A stretch of DNA of 64,000 nucleotides, taken from contig CP136068.1 of NCBI GenBank assembly GCA_032622095.1, positions 55,266,025-55,330,024 on the forward strand, written 5' to 3'. The notes under the pieces are model-generated. The model saw only the letters and a list, made by a program, of their open reading frames with translations. It did not search any database and was not told the DNA's origin. How positions within the stretch are numbered: position 1 is the first letter of the stretch; each line of letters begins with the position of its first letter. Made by a program: the position numbers and the translations under genes. This document shows, one piece after another, positions 31,052 through 44,100 of this stretch. This DNA comes from Siphonodentalium dalli. Taxonomy: Eukaryota > Mollusca > Scaphopoda > Gadilida > Siphonodentaliidae.

Positions 31052-31668
31052 TGGGGTGATTTTGGACAGCGAGGTTACTTCGGACAGTATGCATCTCTAA
31101 GGGTACAAACACCTAACGCATTCTTATGATACATGTATGCTTTAATAAATCCACTTGTGTTTTACTTGTCACCCAACCCTTATCTTCATTTTAAATGTTG
31201 TTTGAGCTCAATACATTCCAGATATTATCAGGAACGGTCTTTAACGCAGTTGAAAGTTTTTCTTGGTTTTTTAATGTTCGTCAAAACTTGACGCTCTGGT
31301 AATTGCATTAATTGAATTACATATTGAAACCAAATTATGACCGTTAATATGCATGTTCAATTATGTGGTCTAAAATGAGACCACATATTTTTTTAACTCA
31401 ACCATTTGGATTTTTCACATTGGAAACACCCTTTTGTGGGCCCTTACAATTCCGTTGGGGTGATTTCGGACACTGTCTAGCCCAGGGTATGCATTTTCCG
31501 CCACGACTGCTATAATATAGCCTATTTATTCCATTTCACTATATATTAAATGTGTCCAGGCTTGTAATTAGGTCGAAAGACAGTATAATTTTTATTATTC
31601 TTAAAGCCATCATAGCGATGTTGTGATATTTGTTTTTATTACTCGATGGTGGTGTCCGAAATAACCCC
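31052..31668. mobile_element. MITE-like element with ggggtgattttggaca ends
   Basis: Left end tggggtgattttggaca and right end tgtccgaaataacccc are imperfect inverted copies about 600 bp apart. A third copy of the motif (ttggggtgatttcggacac) lies inside at 31455. The duplication is not clear. Confidence 0.5.
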
Positions 31669-32855
31669 GTCAACTCAACACTGAACATATGTCTCCGTTG
31701 GAATGTAGACTAAGTCACATTGCCGATTGCGAAATATCCGGAGTGTTTTTAATCCGTTTAGTAGATTTTTGGTCCGCATTTAGAGGTATTCTGGTGTGGT
31801 GAATGAGAAACATTCAGTGATAAGCCGCAGTTGTAATAATTTGAAGGATTAGTTGGTTTAACGGAATTCTGAGGTGGTGCTTTCGTCAAACTTTGTATTT
31901 CGTATAGAATTCCGACGATTTTGATATCCATTTTATCACATAATCACACTTTAGCAAGGAAAAACGATCTCGAAACAGCTGGGGTTAAACAGAATTAATA
32001 TGGATTTCCTTATTACAACCAAATAGGAAGTAAAGACACCTTCAAGAAAAAAATGTGTTTATTTTCATGTTGACATAATTGTTCAAACACCCTTATCACC
32101 CATGTCTATCCCAGTCAACACTAAATAGCTCAACACAATAGAACATTATTATTATATTCTAATTAACATAATACTAAAGTTCCGGTATTGACATCGATAT
32201 ATGACATTGCGCTATAAGCAATTACGTCACTGTGCGTGATGAGAATACACGTGTGTCTTTAAAAAATATAAGGCCGGGTTTAGGGGCTAATTATGTGATA
32301 AAATATAGTTCAATGGTTGCAAAAAGCACATGTCCGAGAGAATTTGCGAGACATTTTTGTATTGACATATATTCTTGGAATGCCAGACTGACAGCTCAGC
32401 CAATTGGAGTAATTGGTCCCATCGCGCGCTCTGTTTTCTCTCACATGATTGATTCAGTCGGTAGTCACTCCTGTCGACATCAGTATCACACAGCTGAAGT
32501 CCTAGACTATTATGATAACGGGTATTCTTCCGTATATGACTTGAGATTTGGCTGTAATATTGACTGAAATAAAGGCTTGCAGATCGTTTTGACCCTTTGT
32601 GACATGTCTTAATTTTCAATCATGTCAATTGGGAGAGCGTTTTAAATAATTTAGAATCAACTATATAAAACTGAGCTTATACTACTACTATATGTGACGT
32701 TTTCATATATATTTTCAACATCTTGCCGCATCAACGTCAGTAATTTTTGTAGCACGATACTTTACAAATATAGTGGTGTGCTAAATTTAGCACAACGCTA
32801 CACCGTATAGAACACAGCTCTCGACCAATCAGAAGTCGCCGTCTATTTCTGGGTG
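31669..32855. other. Unassigned sequence, nothing recognised
   Basis: AT-rich. A 111-codon frame (32232-32567) exists on the plus strand with an equally long one opposite, and neither shows a motif or splice context. Confidence 0.4.
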
Positions 32856-32859
32856 AGCT

Positions 32860-33150
32860 GAAATCCATATATATATAAAATGATGATGATATCTCTGTCT
32901 GTCGATTTGTCTGCCTGTCTGACAGACGGACGGACAATAACAGAGAGATTATACTCTTTTATGTACGTCTGTCTGTTCGGATTTTGCTCCCAGACCTCTA
33001 TTGACCGATTTCATCAAAATTTTGTGTGGTGACTCGAGGTAACCTGGCGGAGGTTGTAACGGCGTTAGTTTTTCAAAGTTTTGATTGAATTTTTTTTTAG
33101 TTAAATAAATTTAAAAAAAAAAATTCAAAATAAGCTCACTATGGGTCCAT
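32860..33150 (-). repeat. Dispersed repeat with gacagacgg head, inverted partner at 63285
   Basis: Contains ctgtctgtcgatttgtctgc, tctattgaccgatttcatc, gtgtggtgactcgaggtaac and ataagctcactatggg. The complement appears at 63285-63490. Fragments also at 25750 and 26800. Confidence 0.8.
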
Positions 33151-33217
33151 TCTTCAAAACCGTGCATGTGTGTCGCCGGTGGTTTTCCGTTAGAATACCG
33201 ACGACAGAGATACAAAA

Positions 33218-33481
33218 ATGTCATGCGCGGAAGACTTTATCCCCGCGCAACTGGAACACAACACACGTAAACAGGTTGTAGATTCTTTTTGCCGGGAGCT
33301 GCTCAAATGTATGGACCAATGTAACATACGTTACTGTCGCCGAGCCAATATTCTACGAAGAATCACTCACAAAAGATATGTCGGACGATCGAGGCCAGTT
33401 TTCCAGTTGCAGCTGGGCGAGTGTTTGTTGTATTCGTTGCACGTCATTAACAACATTTGCGACCACGACAAAACGCACTAA
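33218..33481 (+). CDS. Hypothetical 87-residue frame
   Basis: ATG in fair context (acaaaaATGTC). The product begins MSCAEDFIPAQLEHNTRK and has a Cys/Arg-rich middle (CRELLKCMDQCNIRYCRRAN). It is less AT-rich than its surroundings. No family recognised, no signal peptide or membrane segment, and no downstream exon found. It could be a short gene, a first exon or chance. Confidence 0.2.
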   Translation: MSCAEDFIPAQLEHNTRKQVVDSFCRELLKCMDQCNIRYCRRANILRRITHKRYVGRSRPVFQLQLGECLLYSLHVINNICDHDKTH

Positions 33482-34860
33482 ATGTTAGCTGACCATCGAC
33501 ATTATACGAACGATATATGAGTTTCTCGAAATACATAATCGAGGATGCACTGGAACGTCTGAATGTCGCCGAGTCTGGTGGTTTGTTTTAAGCCTGTAAA
33601 TACGTTACCATATGTTCTGAATATGTATATATTGTTATATATGGCCGCCTTCTATCTGATCGGAAAAATATCAAAATTTCGTTCTGAAACAGTATGTAAC
33701 TGGTGATTTAGCCTATGCTACATATGTGTGTGTGTAACGTACGTAACTATCATACGTTACCGGCTAAAATATTAGTTTTTTTTTAAACCAAGAGTCTAGG
33801 ACACCAGTGATCGAAATATGTGGGTAACTGTCTGCTAGAATGATAATTAATGAGGTTACGATGAATCGTGTGCGATACACGTCATTCTTTGAAAATATCC
33901 CCTTTGATTATCTTGATGTGTAGGGATCTTCACATTTCCGTGAAATTATTGAGTCGCTCTTACTGGCAAATACGAATGGGATATATTGGCTGCTTTGTAG
34001 TAATGCATGCAAAGCAAAATAGCAGGTTGCTAACCAATAATGGTTTTCGGGGAACGTACGATTACAGTTAAACAATATATTCCATAATTATGTTGCATTT
34101 TAAACTCCATTGAGAACGCGCCATGCAGGTGACCATGATATTTGAGTAATCACCCTTGTTCAGCTATAACTTTGACTTCCATTGTTATGAGTATTACCCC
34201 CAACTGTCTTCAATATATAACGGTTCTGACAATTTTAAGCCGATAATTATATATGTCTGCAGAAAATACACGGACCACTCACATGCATGAATCATGTCAT
34301 GATCGAAGTTAGTTAACTGGTCATAACTTGGGGATGCATATATGTAAAAGCGCCAGGCTGGGAATTATATATATGGAAGGGCAAATTGGCCGTGGGCAAT
34401 CGCCAGGCTCCTGTGCGTTTCCGGCGAGAGAAAGTCTATACCATGCCCAGAAATTGATCTCAAGGAGCATAAATGTGAGAAATTTATGTAACAAAATTAC
34501 GTTTCCCTCTCAATTAAAGGTCGTTCTGTATATATGGAAAGCAGCTCTTGGTCCGCAGGATTCAATAAACCTGAAATTCTTTGTATTTTTCCCCAACCTC
34601 ATAATTTCCAGTGCTTTTTACTATATATGACAAATCAGAAAGCATTCTGAGTGGAGCATGTGCTCAATTTTACTGCCATCATCAGTTATTGTCATCTTGG
34701 TATTGTTTTTAATATTGCCAATCAAAATCATTGTCATGTGGGGATCCTAAGTTTGTTAAAACAAGGTTTATAAAATATCACAAAATGATACGTTGCCTTT
34801 GCGATAACAAGCTACACGACGGGTGCGCATGTTGATTTCGATGCTTCACGGTTTCCATGA
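33482..34860. other. Gene-free AT-rich stretch
   Basis: No exon, repeat family or RNA gene recognised. Confidence 0.4.
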
Positions 34861-34869
34861 AGCTATTTT

Positions 34870-35250
34870 TGTTGATATGCAGGGACGTGGCGCCGGCGAT
34901 ATTATCATAGGGGTGTATTCCGCCCCAGGGACGTGGCGATGGGGGTTTGAGGGGGACTAACCCTCCAACTGTGGTCAATATATTCAACAGCTGGAAATTT
35001 CATGCCTCACACATTTGCAGCATTTGTTGGAAATTTTACACCACTTATATATAGGTTGAAATTGTTAGTTGGTCGATTTTCCAACAACTAATTAGTGGGA
35101 CATATGTTGTTTAAGACCAACTCCAGCAAATCGTTTCTATATTTATTCCAAATATTTGTCTGAAATTGCTATCAATTGGAAATATACCAACATTATAGAT
35201 GGTGTCAGGTTGGTTGGAAATTACCAATAGTTGGAAAGTTCAAACCCAGT
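34870..35250. repeat. 'ggaaattttccaac' repeat family, copy 1
   Basis: Starts cagggacgtggcg, then gggggtttgagggggactaa and repeated ttggaaatt / tttccaac blocks. The related copy at 61090-61500 is in the same orientation. Confidence 0.7.
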
Positions 35251-38200
35251 GATCCCCTATTTTGGACCCCTCTGGACCTACACCACTCTTTGTTCGACCT
35301 AAATCGGCACAGGGCCGAGAACTGGCATGGGTTCCCTATTTGAATCCCTCTGGACGGCGGCCATGTTTGATTGGGTGGGGTGTGGAAATAGAGTCTTGCG
35401 GCCATCCTACAACATCCTTTATTTGAGCGAAATATTAAAATTTTCAAATAAGGAATAGAAGTCACATTCGTCGTATACGTTGAGTAAAAGCTGGAAACGG
35501 CGGCCATTTCGTAAAAGTGGCGGCCATTTTGAATATGTCGACCATTGTGATTGGTTTGTCGGAAAAAAGTCAGTCTTCATAATTGACATACACTGGCCAT
35601 TCATGCCAAATGTCAGGTTTGCATCTTAAAGTGAACGATTCTGTTACTATATATATTTGACACTTGTCCACCTTATATATATTTTGCAATGGTAACATCT
35701 ATATTGCTCATCGATCAAAGCGCAAAGAGACAAATTTGTGCACAAATATTAGACAAAATGTCATTATGCTCGGCTATAACGCCTATAATCTACTAAATTC
35801 TCGATGAATTATGTGCAATATCGAAATTAGTTATCGTGGGTGCGCACTGGAGGTTATCGTTTTTGTTCGTTTTCGAACTGGAGCCATACAAATTTCGCAC
35901 TGGAGCCACCGTATGCTTGTCTTTTAATGTGCCACCTGTAGACCTGTTCAGATTGTCCGTGTATATGCTTGCATTTTCGTGTCTCGGAGATAACAAACTT
36001 ACCAGAAAACTATGGATTGCCCATTGGAATGTCCATTTCTGGTCTAAAAACAAACTTTATCGCCCAAGATTACGGTAAAATGTCGAAAAAGAAGTGACAA
36101 ACTCCTGATTGTTCAATCTTCAGTGAGCTAAACAATTCAAATTCAACACACACGGATACAGACGTTGATATTGAAAAATTCACAATTTAAATTTGAAAGA
36201 ATAATTTGTATTTTTAAGAAAATACTTACCATTTTAAGTGCATGCCGTCACGCGCACTGGACGATTATGCGATTTCGGACTGATTTAGCAGGAGCGGTGG
36301 GCCCCCAGTGATATACATATGATCAAATGAAAGGAAACGAATTAATGAAGTAATAAAATAGGCTAATAATTATTAGAAAATGTATATGCAATTATTATTT
36401 TGTATAGCGTTTTGATCCTAATCATACTATGTAACCGTATATGTAATCATATATATGCCTGCATGTGACTTAATTATGTTTGATTTTCTGGCTGCTGCCC
36501 ATCTTACAAAATTCATATAATTTGATACCGCTAAATGGTTCAATACAATGTAAACCATACCCTACCGATGTGTGTCCGCTGGTAACGTATGTTATATACA
36601 ATAGGGAAAACACACGATTTTTCATCAATAATTTTCAGGTATACCATATATGGCAATGTACACGAAAGATCAATGATGCCAATATTATACATTTAGTTTC
36701 AGCATATCTGTTGCTTGCATAAACTAACAATATTGAATGATACTGTTGATTATGAATTTTCTCGATTTTCAAATACACTGATTTGCTGAGAATGGACCGA
36801 TGGTCCTATTTCAGAATCAAATAAATGTGAATATTTAGGTTCAATATGAACCAATTTGCATACCAGATGTGCGCTCTTTATATGCGTGTTTTCAGTGTGG
36901 TCCGCGCCACCCAACAGAATAACGGGTGCAAGTCCACTATGAGCTTGGCTTATTTGAGATTCAAATAAAATGAATAAGAATCAATGTAAATATTTGGGTC
37001 CAAATGTGTGCAGACCGGGGTCACATGCCCCTAACGCCCGCTGAATAAAGGCTCATAAAGGCAGCCTGTTTCAGCTAGTATACAGATATGGTGACATTTC
37101 TCCGATCAACCACCACAAGTGGACATTCTCCGAGCAACTCAACCTCCCGTCGCGTGCCCAGTGCAATTTCACTGTTATGTGACTTGTACAATAAATCAAT
37201 CAAAACAAACATGGATATGGATGACTAAAGCTCGATTATGGCATACACTTATGAAAAATAAGGAACTCACAGGTCATGCATGTGTCTCGTTAAAACATCA
37301 CCGGTCATTCTAATCAAGACGGATTATTATGTACATTACACTAAACGCGGCTATATCTAGAATATAAAGTGAACAACTGGCCCATAAACTTGCGAGATGA
37401 GAATTCACACGTTCCTCTATATATAGGTATGGTTTAATTAACCAAAGCAGTCCAATGTGGCCTCCCGGGATTTAATTAAGGAGAATTCCATAAGAAATGG
37501 TTTGTTGAGAAATCCGCATTTTATAGTACCAAAACGTATTTAATTTCAATTTACCAAAGTGCATGAGGGTATGAATTGTCACTCAACTTCACCACAAAGT
37601 AAACAGCTGTTTGGTACCGACTGCAGTGTCTTGTTTATACAGTGGGCCAGGTTCACTCAACTATCAAAGCATATAATTTAAAGGCCCAATTAATTTTTGA
37701 ACCCCCATATCACATATTATATACCATTTGAAAGAGGAAGCTCCAAAACATTGTATTATCAACTTATCCGGTGTAATAAACTGTGAACATGTTGTTTTTG
37801 TTGAGCTACTGACGTGTTTTTGTTCTTAAGTTTCATCTAGATTGTTGTGCAAAGTGTATTATTTTCAATAGATGGGGAATAACTATATCTTAAAGATAGA
37901 GTTATTCCCATTCTATTGAAATAATTTTTTTAGTTTGAATTATGTTGAATTCTGGGAGCCACAACGGGGGAAATATTTATCTATGGGCATCTTCTGAGAC
38001 GCAGAATTTTCAAATAGTGATGAATTATAGTATTTTAATCATATTTTATGGCATAGATTGTTATTAGAACCGTATATCAAGGCACTATAAAAAAAACCTC
38101 GAAAATTAAGTGAGCCAACCTGGTCCAAATCCCAATCAGGATTAATCAAGAGATTGTTAATGAATACCCACCGGCAGACATAAACTGAATACAGTGATAG

Positions 38201-38253
38201 GCAAGCAGAGCTATGTGATACCTGGATGTGGCATTTCAAATTTCAAACACTCA
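35251..38253. other. Gene-free stretch with one imperfect hairpin
   Basis: No exon recognised. At 37857-37926 an imperfect foldback has arms ttcaatagatggggaataac and gttattcccattctattgaa. Confidence 0.45.
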
Positions 38254-38446
38254 ACGAGAGGCCGATCACGATCGGCATATGGTTAACCCATCCCTTGGCG
38301 TTAGTATTTTTTATGATCGGAATCATAATCTTTTAATGTTGAATTATAGAGTATACTGTTATGATATAAGTAGTATAGACAATTGTACATACTAGCCAGT
38401 AATAACACAAATTATTGGAATGTATGGGCCAAAATAGAAGGGTTAA
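38254..38446. repeat. 'cgagaggccgatcacgatcggc' family, copy 2
   Basis: Same order of blocks as at 25078, followed by a rightward ggttaa end. The best preserved of the three copies. Confidence 0.8.
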
Positions 38447-38900
38447 TACAAAAGAAACATAAACTATAGAGCCTGTCACCACTATCATAGTGTAAGCAGT
38501 TATATTCATGTTGTTGCAAATATCCATGTGAGATATCAAAATAATATAGTTATTTAATTAATGGAAAAGGTTAAAAGACATGGAATTAAAATGGGTAAAA
38601 GGGATTAAACCACACATCTCTGTCCTGTTTGATCCAATGTAAGTCCAAGCATCCAAGGACCTAGTGCTCCATTGGTCTAGTTAAAAAAATTCACATAGCT
38701 AAGTTGTGGTTAAAAAGATAGCTAAATCAATTTATCCAATAATTCACTAATCTGCAGGGAATGTGATTTGGGGGGCTAACCCCGGGATGGTCGAATAGAC
38801 CGAAAGGTCTATTCCTTCACCGCTCATTTTTTTGCAGCTTTATTTTAAGAACACACACAAAAAAAAGCACCAAAAAAAGAGCATTTTTATAACATCAAAA

Positions 38901-39193
38901 TTATCTCTTTTTGTGCTTCTTTTTCTTTGGTGGCTTTTCTCCTGAAGATGAAGGTGACTGTTGTTGTTGTTGTGGTCGATATTGTTGTATGAGTTGTTGG
39001 ACCAGCTGCTGTTCTTCTTTATATCGTTGTAGTTTTTCTTGTTGTTACGCCACAAGGTGGTGTAAGTTGTTTTGGAGATTTTGATTTTCTGTGGTCGACT
39101 GGGCCAATGCATTGGGGGAGAATATTTTTTTGTACCTTGCTCAATAGTACCGATAAAATCACGTAGATGCTTAAATTGTAAAGTTAACGCCAC
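38901..39193 (-). pseudogene. Q/K-rich protein remnant with frameshift and stop
   Basis: Reading the minus strand, the frame opens with VALTLQFKHLRDFIGTIEQG, shifts by one base at a run of seven A (39125-39131), continues NALAQSTTENQNLQNNLHHL, meets a TAA at 39045-39047, and goes on through KLQRYKEEQQLVQQLIQQ, a QQQQQ run and a lysine-rich end PPKKKKHKKR before a stop. The composition (coiled-coil-like Q/E/K, basic tail) is unlike the background. Family not recognised; it may be a decayed transposon or host protein. Confidence 0.45.
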
Positions 39194-39496
39194 CGGTGTA
39201 TAATATGTTTTTGAAAATATGACTCAATCGTATCGATAGTCATGACAGGCTGAAATTGTAAACTTAAAGTCGCCGGTGTAATAATATGTTGTTGAAAATA
39301 TAAATAATCTGATAGCCTGAAAATAATGTATAACCCATTGGGAGCCCCTGGTGTAGTGAAGTGAATTATGGGTAATTTTAATTGGAGTGCGCATGTCGGT
39401 GCTGTTGTAGTAACCGCGATCTTTTATTTTCTGTTCATCAAGTCAAAATTGTATCGTATACACAATGTGTTTGTACCGATGGATGTATCGTGACTC

Positions 39497-39552
39497 GACT
39501 CGTTTTCGTGGTCATATAGGCCCTATATAACCTATGATCACGAAAACGAGTC
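39497..39552. repeat. Imperfect hairpin (cgttttcgtg arms)
   Basis: Arms gactcgttttcgtggtcata and tgatcacgaaaacgagtc around a ccctatata loop region. Confidence 0.75.
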
Positions 39553-40155
39553 GCGATATCTGATAGAATTCCAGGAATCGTACATTCACTTTCAATAGTA
39601 TAGATTCTCTCAATCTGCCGCGAAATTCCTAAAATTGTACTTTCATTTTCAATAGGATTTTCCGAATTTCCACTTTCACTTTTCACTTTTACCACGCAAA
39701 GCGACCTTAGTTGACACAGATATATGGCACACTGGCTGAGTCCATGACAAATAGTTTTATGTAGCATTGCTTCTTTCATTTAATTAAAGCTCACCTCGTT
39801 AAAATGCATGTCAATCGTATTTGTTTACAAATTGCATTGGGTGCGACGATTTGCTGTAGGTCCCTATTCGCGGAGGTCACTTTGCGGAATTCCCCGAATT
39901 CGCGGAGGTCCCCTAAAATGGGCGATATATGTAGATTTTAATGAGGGAACGGGTGCGTATATGTCAATTGATACATATTTTAAACAAATAACGACACGAT
40001 CATCATAATAGAGGTCTATTCTATCAATTATATATGTGCCGAGTTCACTTGGTGCAAATCAAACGGCGATAAATATTCTCGTGTGTCAGAAGGACTCCTT
40101 AAAGTTGTGAATAAGATGAATATTTATTAGATGTTATTTAACAAGTCAAGCAAAT

Positions 40156-40207
40156 AATATTATTCATTAGTTAGCGCCTATATTAGCGCTAACTAATGAA
40201 TAATATT
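40156..40207. repeat. Perfect 22-bp-arm hairpin
   Basis: Arm aatattattcattagttag plus cgc at 40156-40177 and its exact complement at 40186-40207, with an 8-nt loop ctatatta. Confidence 0.92.
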
Positions 40208-40265
40208 TTATAGTATAATTATATTATAATTTATATTTATGGCTAATAATATGATCTTGGTGGCG

Positions 40266-40660
40266 TTACCATTTCTGACTATGGTTTTCTTGTTCTCTTC
40301 TGTCCTTGTTAATCAGATCTTCTAGAGTTTCTTCATCCTCGGTAGGCGACGCCGGCCTCTCGGGGTATCTCGGCGTCGGAGGGGCTTCGGTGTTCGCTTC
40401 CGCCCCTGGTGGAAACTGGCAAGGTGGTGGGTCCAGTTCCACGGCGAAGCTGGCGGCAGGCACGTCCCCGGTGGTGTCGACGTCCCTGTCTCCGCCTGCC
40501 TCCATGACGATAGCGCCCCCGGCAGATCAACGGAGTCCCCGCTAGCTGGTCTGATGTCGCCTGTCTCCAGGCAGGTCGGGTCGTCTGGGCGTCTCTCAGA
40601 CAACTCCGACCCACCGGCTGTGACGCTGGACGGCTGGACCACTAATCTGTGTGCGGCCAA
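40266..40660 (-). other. GC-rich island with open frames, possible coding remnant
   Basis: A sharp rise in GC against an AT-rich background. On the minus strand, a 79-codon frame (40505-40266) begins MEAGGDRDVDTTGDVPAASF and ends in an acidic, then charged tail (PTEDEETLEDLINKDRRE). A second frame (40660-40322) begins MAAHRLVVQPSSVTAGG and overlaps it. The two may be one frame broken by a shift. No family recognised. High GC by itself keeps stop codons rare, so openness is weak evidence. Confidence 0.35.
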
Positions 40661-40794
40661 TTCTCTTATATAGAGCTAACATGAGGGCTATAACTAACTC
40701 TCAATCCAATAAACCGCATTGGCTCTTATCTCTCTCACAGCCAATATGTATTAATTAATTGTAAGTTACTTGGGTTATAATATGGATAATTCTT

Positions 40795-41145
40795 AATTGA
40801 AAAGGACCATAACTCAGTAAAAAAAAACTCGGACCAAACCCATATTCGAATTCGATCTGTATTTTGAGTTGAGAAACTCACATACCAAATTTGGTTCCGA
40901 TCGAATAAAAAATGTTTGAGTCATCATAGCATGTGTAAATTCTAAGTAAAAAAGGGCCATAACTCCGTAAAAAAAAAAAACTCTGATCAAACCCATATTC
41001 TAACTCGATCTGTATTTTGAGCTGAGAAAATCATATACACAATTTGGTTCCGATCGGATAGAAAATGTCTTAGTTATCGCACCATGCACAAAGCGTCTAC
41101 AGACAGACGGGCGGGCGGACGGACGACGAGTGGTCAATGGGTAAA
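40795..41145. repeat. 'ccataactc' repeat with gacgg tail, copy
   Basis: Two units (aaaccatattcgaa-type, caaatttggttccgatcg, atgtttgagtca) ending in cagacagacgggcgggcgg and cgacgagtggtcaatggg. Same orientation as 26010 and 60290. Confidence 0.8.
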
Positions 41146-44100
41146 CATAAAAACATGAGAATAAAGTCATGTTCTGTGGCATAAAGTATGAGTTTCTCGA
41201 CAAAACATTCTTGATAGAGATCTCCCAAAACGGGAATTACTTTTATTTATGGAAATTGCTCAACTACAAAACCTGTGCGTGCGCGCAAATTCGGATTTCA
41301 ATTGTGATGAAAGTATCAAATGTTTCCAATTTCTGCCAAAGGTAAAGTGTTATTTACTGTATATAATGTACGTATAGTCGTTTTAGCCACTTCTGTAAAG
41401 TTTGTGCCATTTATTTTCTATTTTAAAATTTATCCCATTTGCAGTGGTTTTGATTCCGTTGGGGGTGTCCATATTGGAATTTCCAATCGATGAGACACCC
41501 CACTCATAATCTCCACGTACCTGCAAGTTATACATGTGTATACATACAGCATATTAGATAGATGCATGCATGGACAAATGGACTCGGATTACGGGGCAAT
41601 TATGTCGCCACGTCCCTGAAATGAACCATGCGCTGATTATGTGCCATGACATTGTATATACTAATATAGCTTAATTGTGTGTGTTTGTCTGTAGGGCTAT
41701 GGGCGTCCAAGCGGCTGGACCCTGGAAATTTGTACACAGGGGTCAATTGACCCGGGGAGTTTCACGGGGTAGTTGAAATGAATACACCAGATGTCAGGAT
41801 CAAGTTTATCGAACTCAACAGTTCACTGAGGATTACTTATTTCAGTATTTGAATTCAATTTATTGTATAACTCATCGTCGTATATTGACATACATAGTAA
41901 TATAAATAATACAATTAAAATAATCCAAATTATTGCATGGTAGATTTAGAGATATATAGGATTTCAGCCATAAGTATATATATATTAGTAACTGATTTAT
42001 TTCCAATGCCACAAAACCAAGGAATTTTGTCCCCTCGCTACGCTGTCAGTTGTCCCTTAACGATACGCTGGTCAGAACTCTGCCATCACGCGCCAGTGTC
42101 TTTGGAATTGGAAATGGTATACAAATGGCTGTCATCGCGTGTCACATGTGTCCTTTGTAATCACGTTTTCTTGTCTAATTTCTGAAAAATCTAGGTGACT
42201 AAAGCTTACTCAACATACGTACACCAAAGATAAAATTTCCACAAGTTGGAGTTTATTAGGGGATTCAACGGAGGGTATAGGTTGGATTGTTTAGGGGATT
42301 CAGCGGACGGTACAGGTTGGATTGTTTAGGGGATTCAGCGGAGTGTACAGGTTACTATATCAGAAATTCCCGGCTTATTTGATCTGACGTTTCTCAGAAT
42401 ACTGCAGAATGAATTGTAACCGAAAACATGTGAGAAAGGCTTACATTTTGTATGCGTGATGGTAGTGGTCTGACCATGTAGCGAGGAGTCAGAACTCTGC
42501 CTTGCACTTTGATAAAAGTATGAGTAAACATACGCAACTGAGACAACTCAGACAATATAATGCCTGCTATACCAGGCTATACGTGTATATAGTTCGTCTC
42601 AGAAAGTAAAACTCTTCTTTTACTGAGAACCATGTATTCACCGACAGTCGCACGAACGCAGTGGTGACGAGTTAATGAAAACATTTGTTAGAGAACTGGT
42701 TATAGAATCAATATAGACCATTTTGTTATCTTAATACACTAACTTCATTTCGTCTTGGCTGCAGGAGCCATGATTCGATTAACATCGACATGGCAGTGCG
42801 CATGCGTTGATCTGGATGAGAGATTAGAGCTACTTCGTTGGTGCTAACCCTAATTTGTATTGATGTAAAATATATAGGCCTATATATATATCGCGTCGCG
42901 GAAGCATTATGGTACAGCGTGTAAAGGATGGTACGTGTATAAACCGTTATAAACCATTTCTCAGAATCCGTGCATGCATAACCCAATTATATTGATGCAT
43001 AATTATGCACTGATCCACGTAATATTGACTGATTGTTTATGCCCGGAAGATTAAGAGCACTCAAGTTATATAATATGCATCTTTCCTCAAACACAAAGTT
43101 ATTTTTCAAGCAGACTAACAATAATTATATATTTGCTGGAGGTATATCCGTCATTCAAACTTTTTGACCACCCGGATCCACCCGGTGGCTTGTGTCAGAG
43201 TTCACAGAGCATTGCTTTCGGAATTATGAAGCTCTAAATAACTTCTGAATAATGAACCATCTGACCAGTGAACATTCGTGATAATAGAATGTCCAAGCAA
43301 TGAACCATCTTGGGTAGTCAACCTTCAGAATAATGAACTTTCAGAATAATCGGTCGACTGAATTATTGCGAGTAGACATTCTGAAGAATGAACCGCCATG
43401 CAGAGTATGAACATTCGGAACAATAAAACCGGTCTACGTCGCTATAGACTCGTGTTCCATAATTATGATACGTTCCCTGGCGATTTGTAGCGTCAGACAG
43501 AAATCTGCCATGATTGATACACGGGGAAGATGCTGAGTGGAGATAACACCATCGGTGAGGGTGTGCATGTTTATTGATAAACGTCTGCATCGGTATGATA
43601 GTAATTCACAGGCACTTGGAGCTGCCAACCGACAGAAGACATCATGTCACACTGAGGCAACTCGAGAGAAATAGTTCTTAAATAGTTGGTGTTTGTTTAC
43701 ACTGAAGTATTTGTGTTTTGACGGCAAGATTTATAATGTCATTTAAAAAGGCTTGTGAAATAATGTTGGCATGGTGTCCAGTTCCAGGTCTGTCAGGGGT
43801 GGTATGTGCGCTCTCCACGCATGCTATTATTCCGTGTTAACCCACGGGGTTTTACAGGCCATCCCAAAGAAACACTTGCCACACAAACCCCATCTTTTGG
43901 AAATCAAAAATATTATATATACAAAGTTATTCGAATTGGGGGTGGCTGCTACGAACATCCTTGACCTCTTATATCGAGCGACCTGCACTGGTGACGTTAA
44001 GTGCGATTTCACATGCCTCGAAAATGCACAACCGTCTTCGAACTCAAACGAAATCTACGTACACGGTGATGTTCAGTAACAATGCAAGACCACAGGCGCC

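Noticed and set aside
38787-38816. 9-bp stem with a GAAA loop followed by a T run (terminator-like)
   Set aside because: Bacterial-type terminators have no role in a nuclear animal contig; kept only as a small hairpin.
41386-41520. 45-codon minus-strand frame (VRGDYEWGVSSIGNSN) after a TTGCAG
   Set aside because: Weak pyrimidine tract, no family match, no partner exon.
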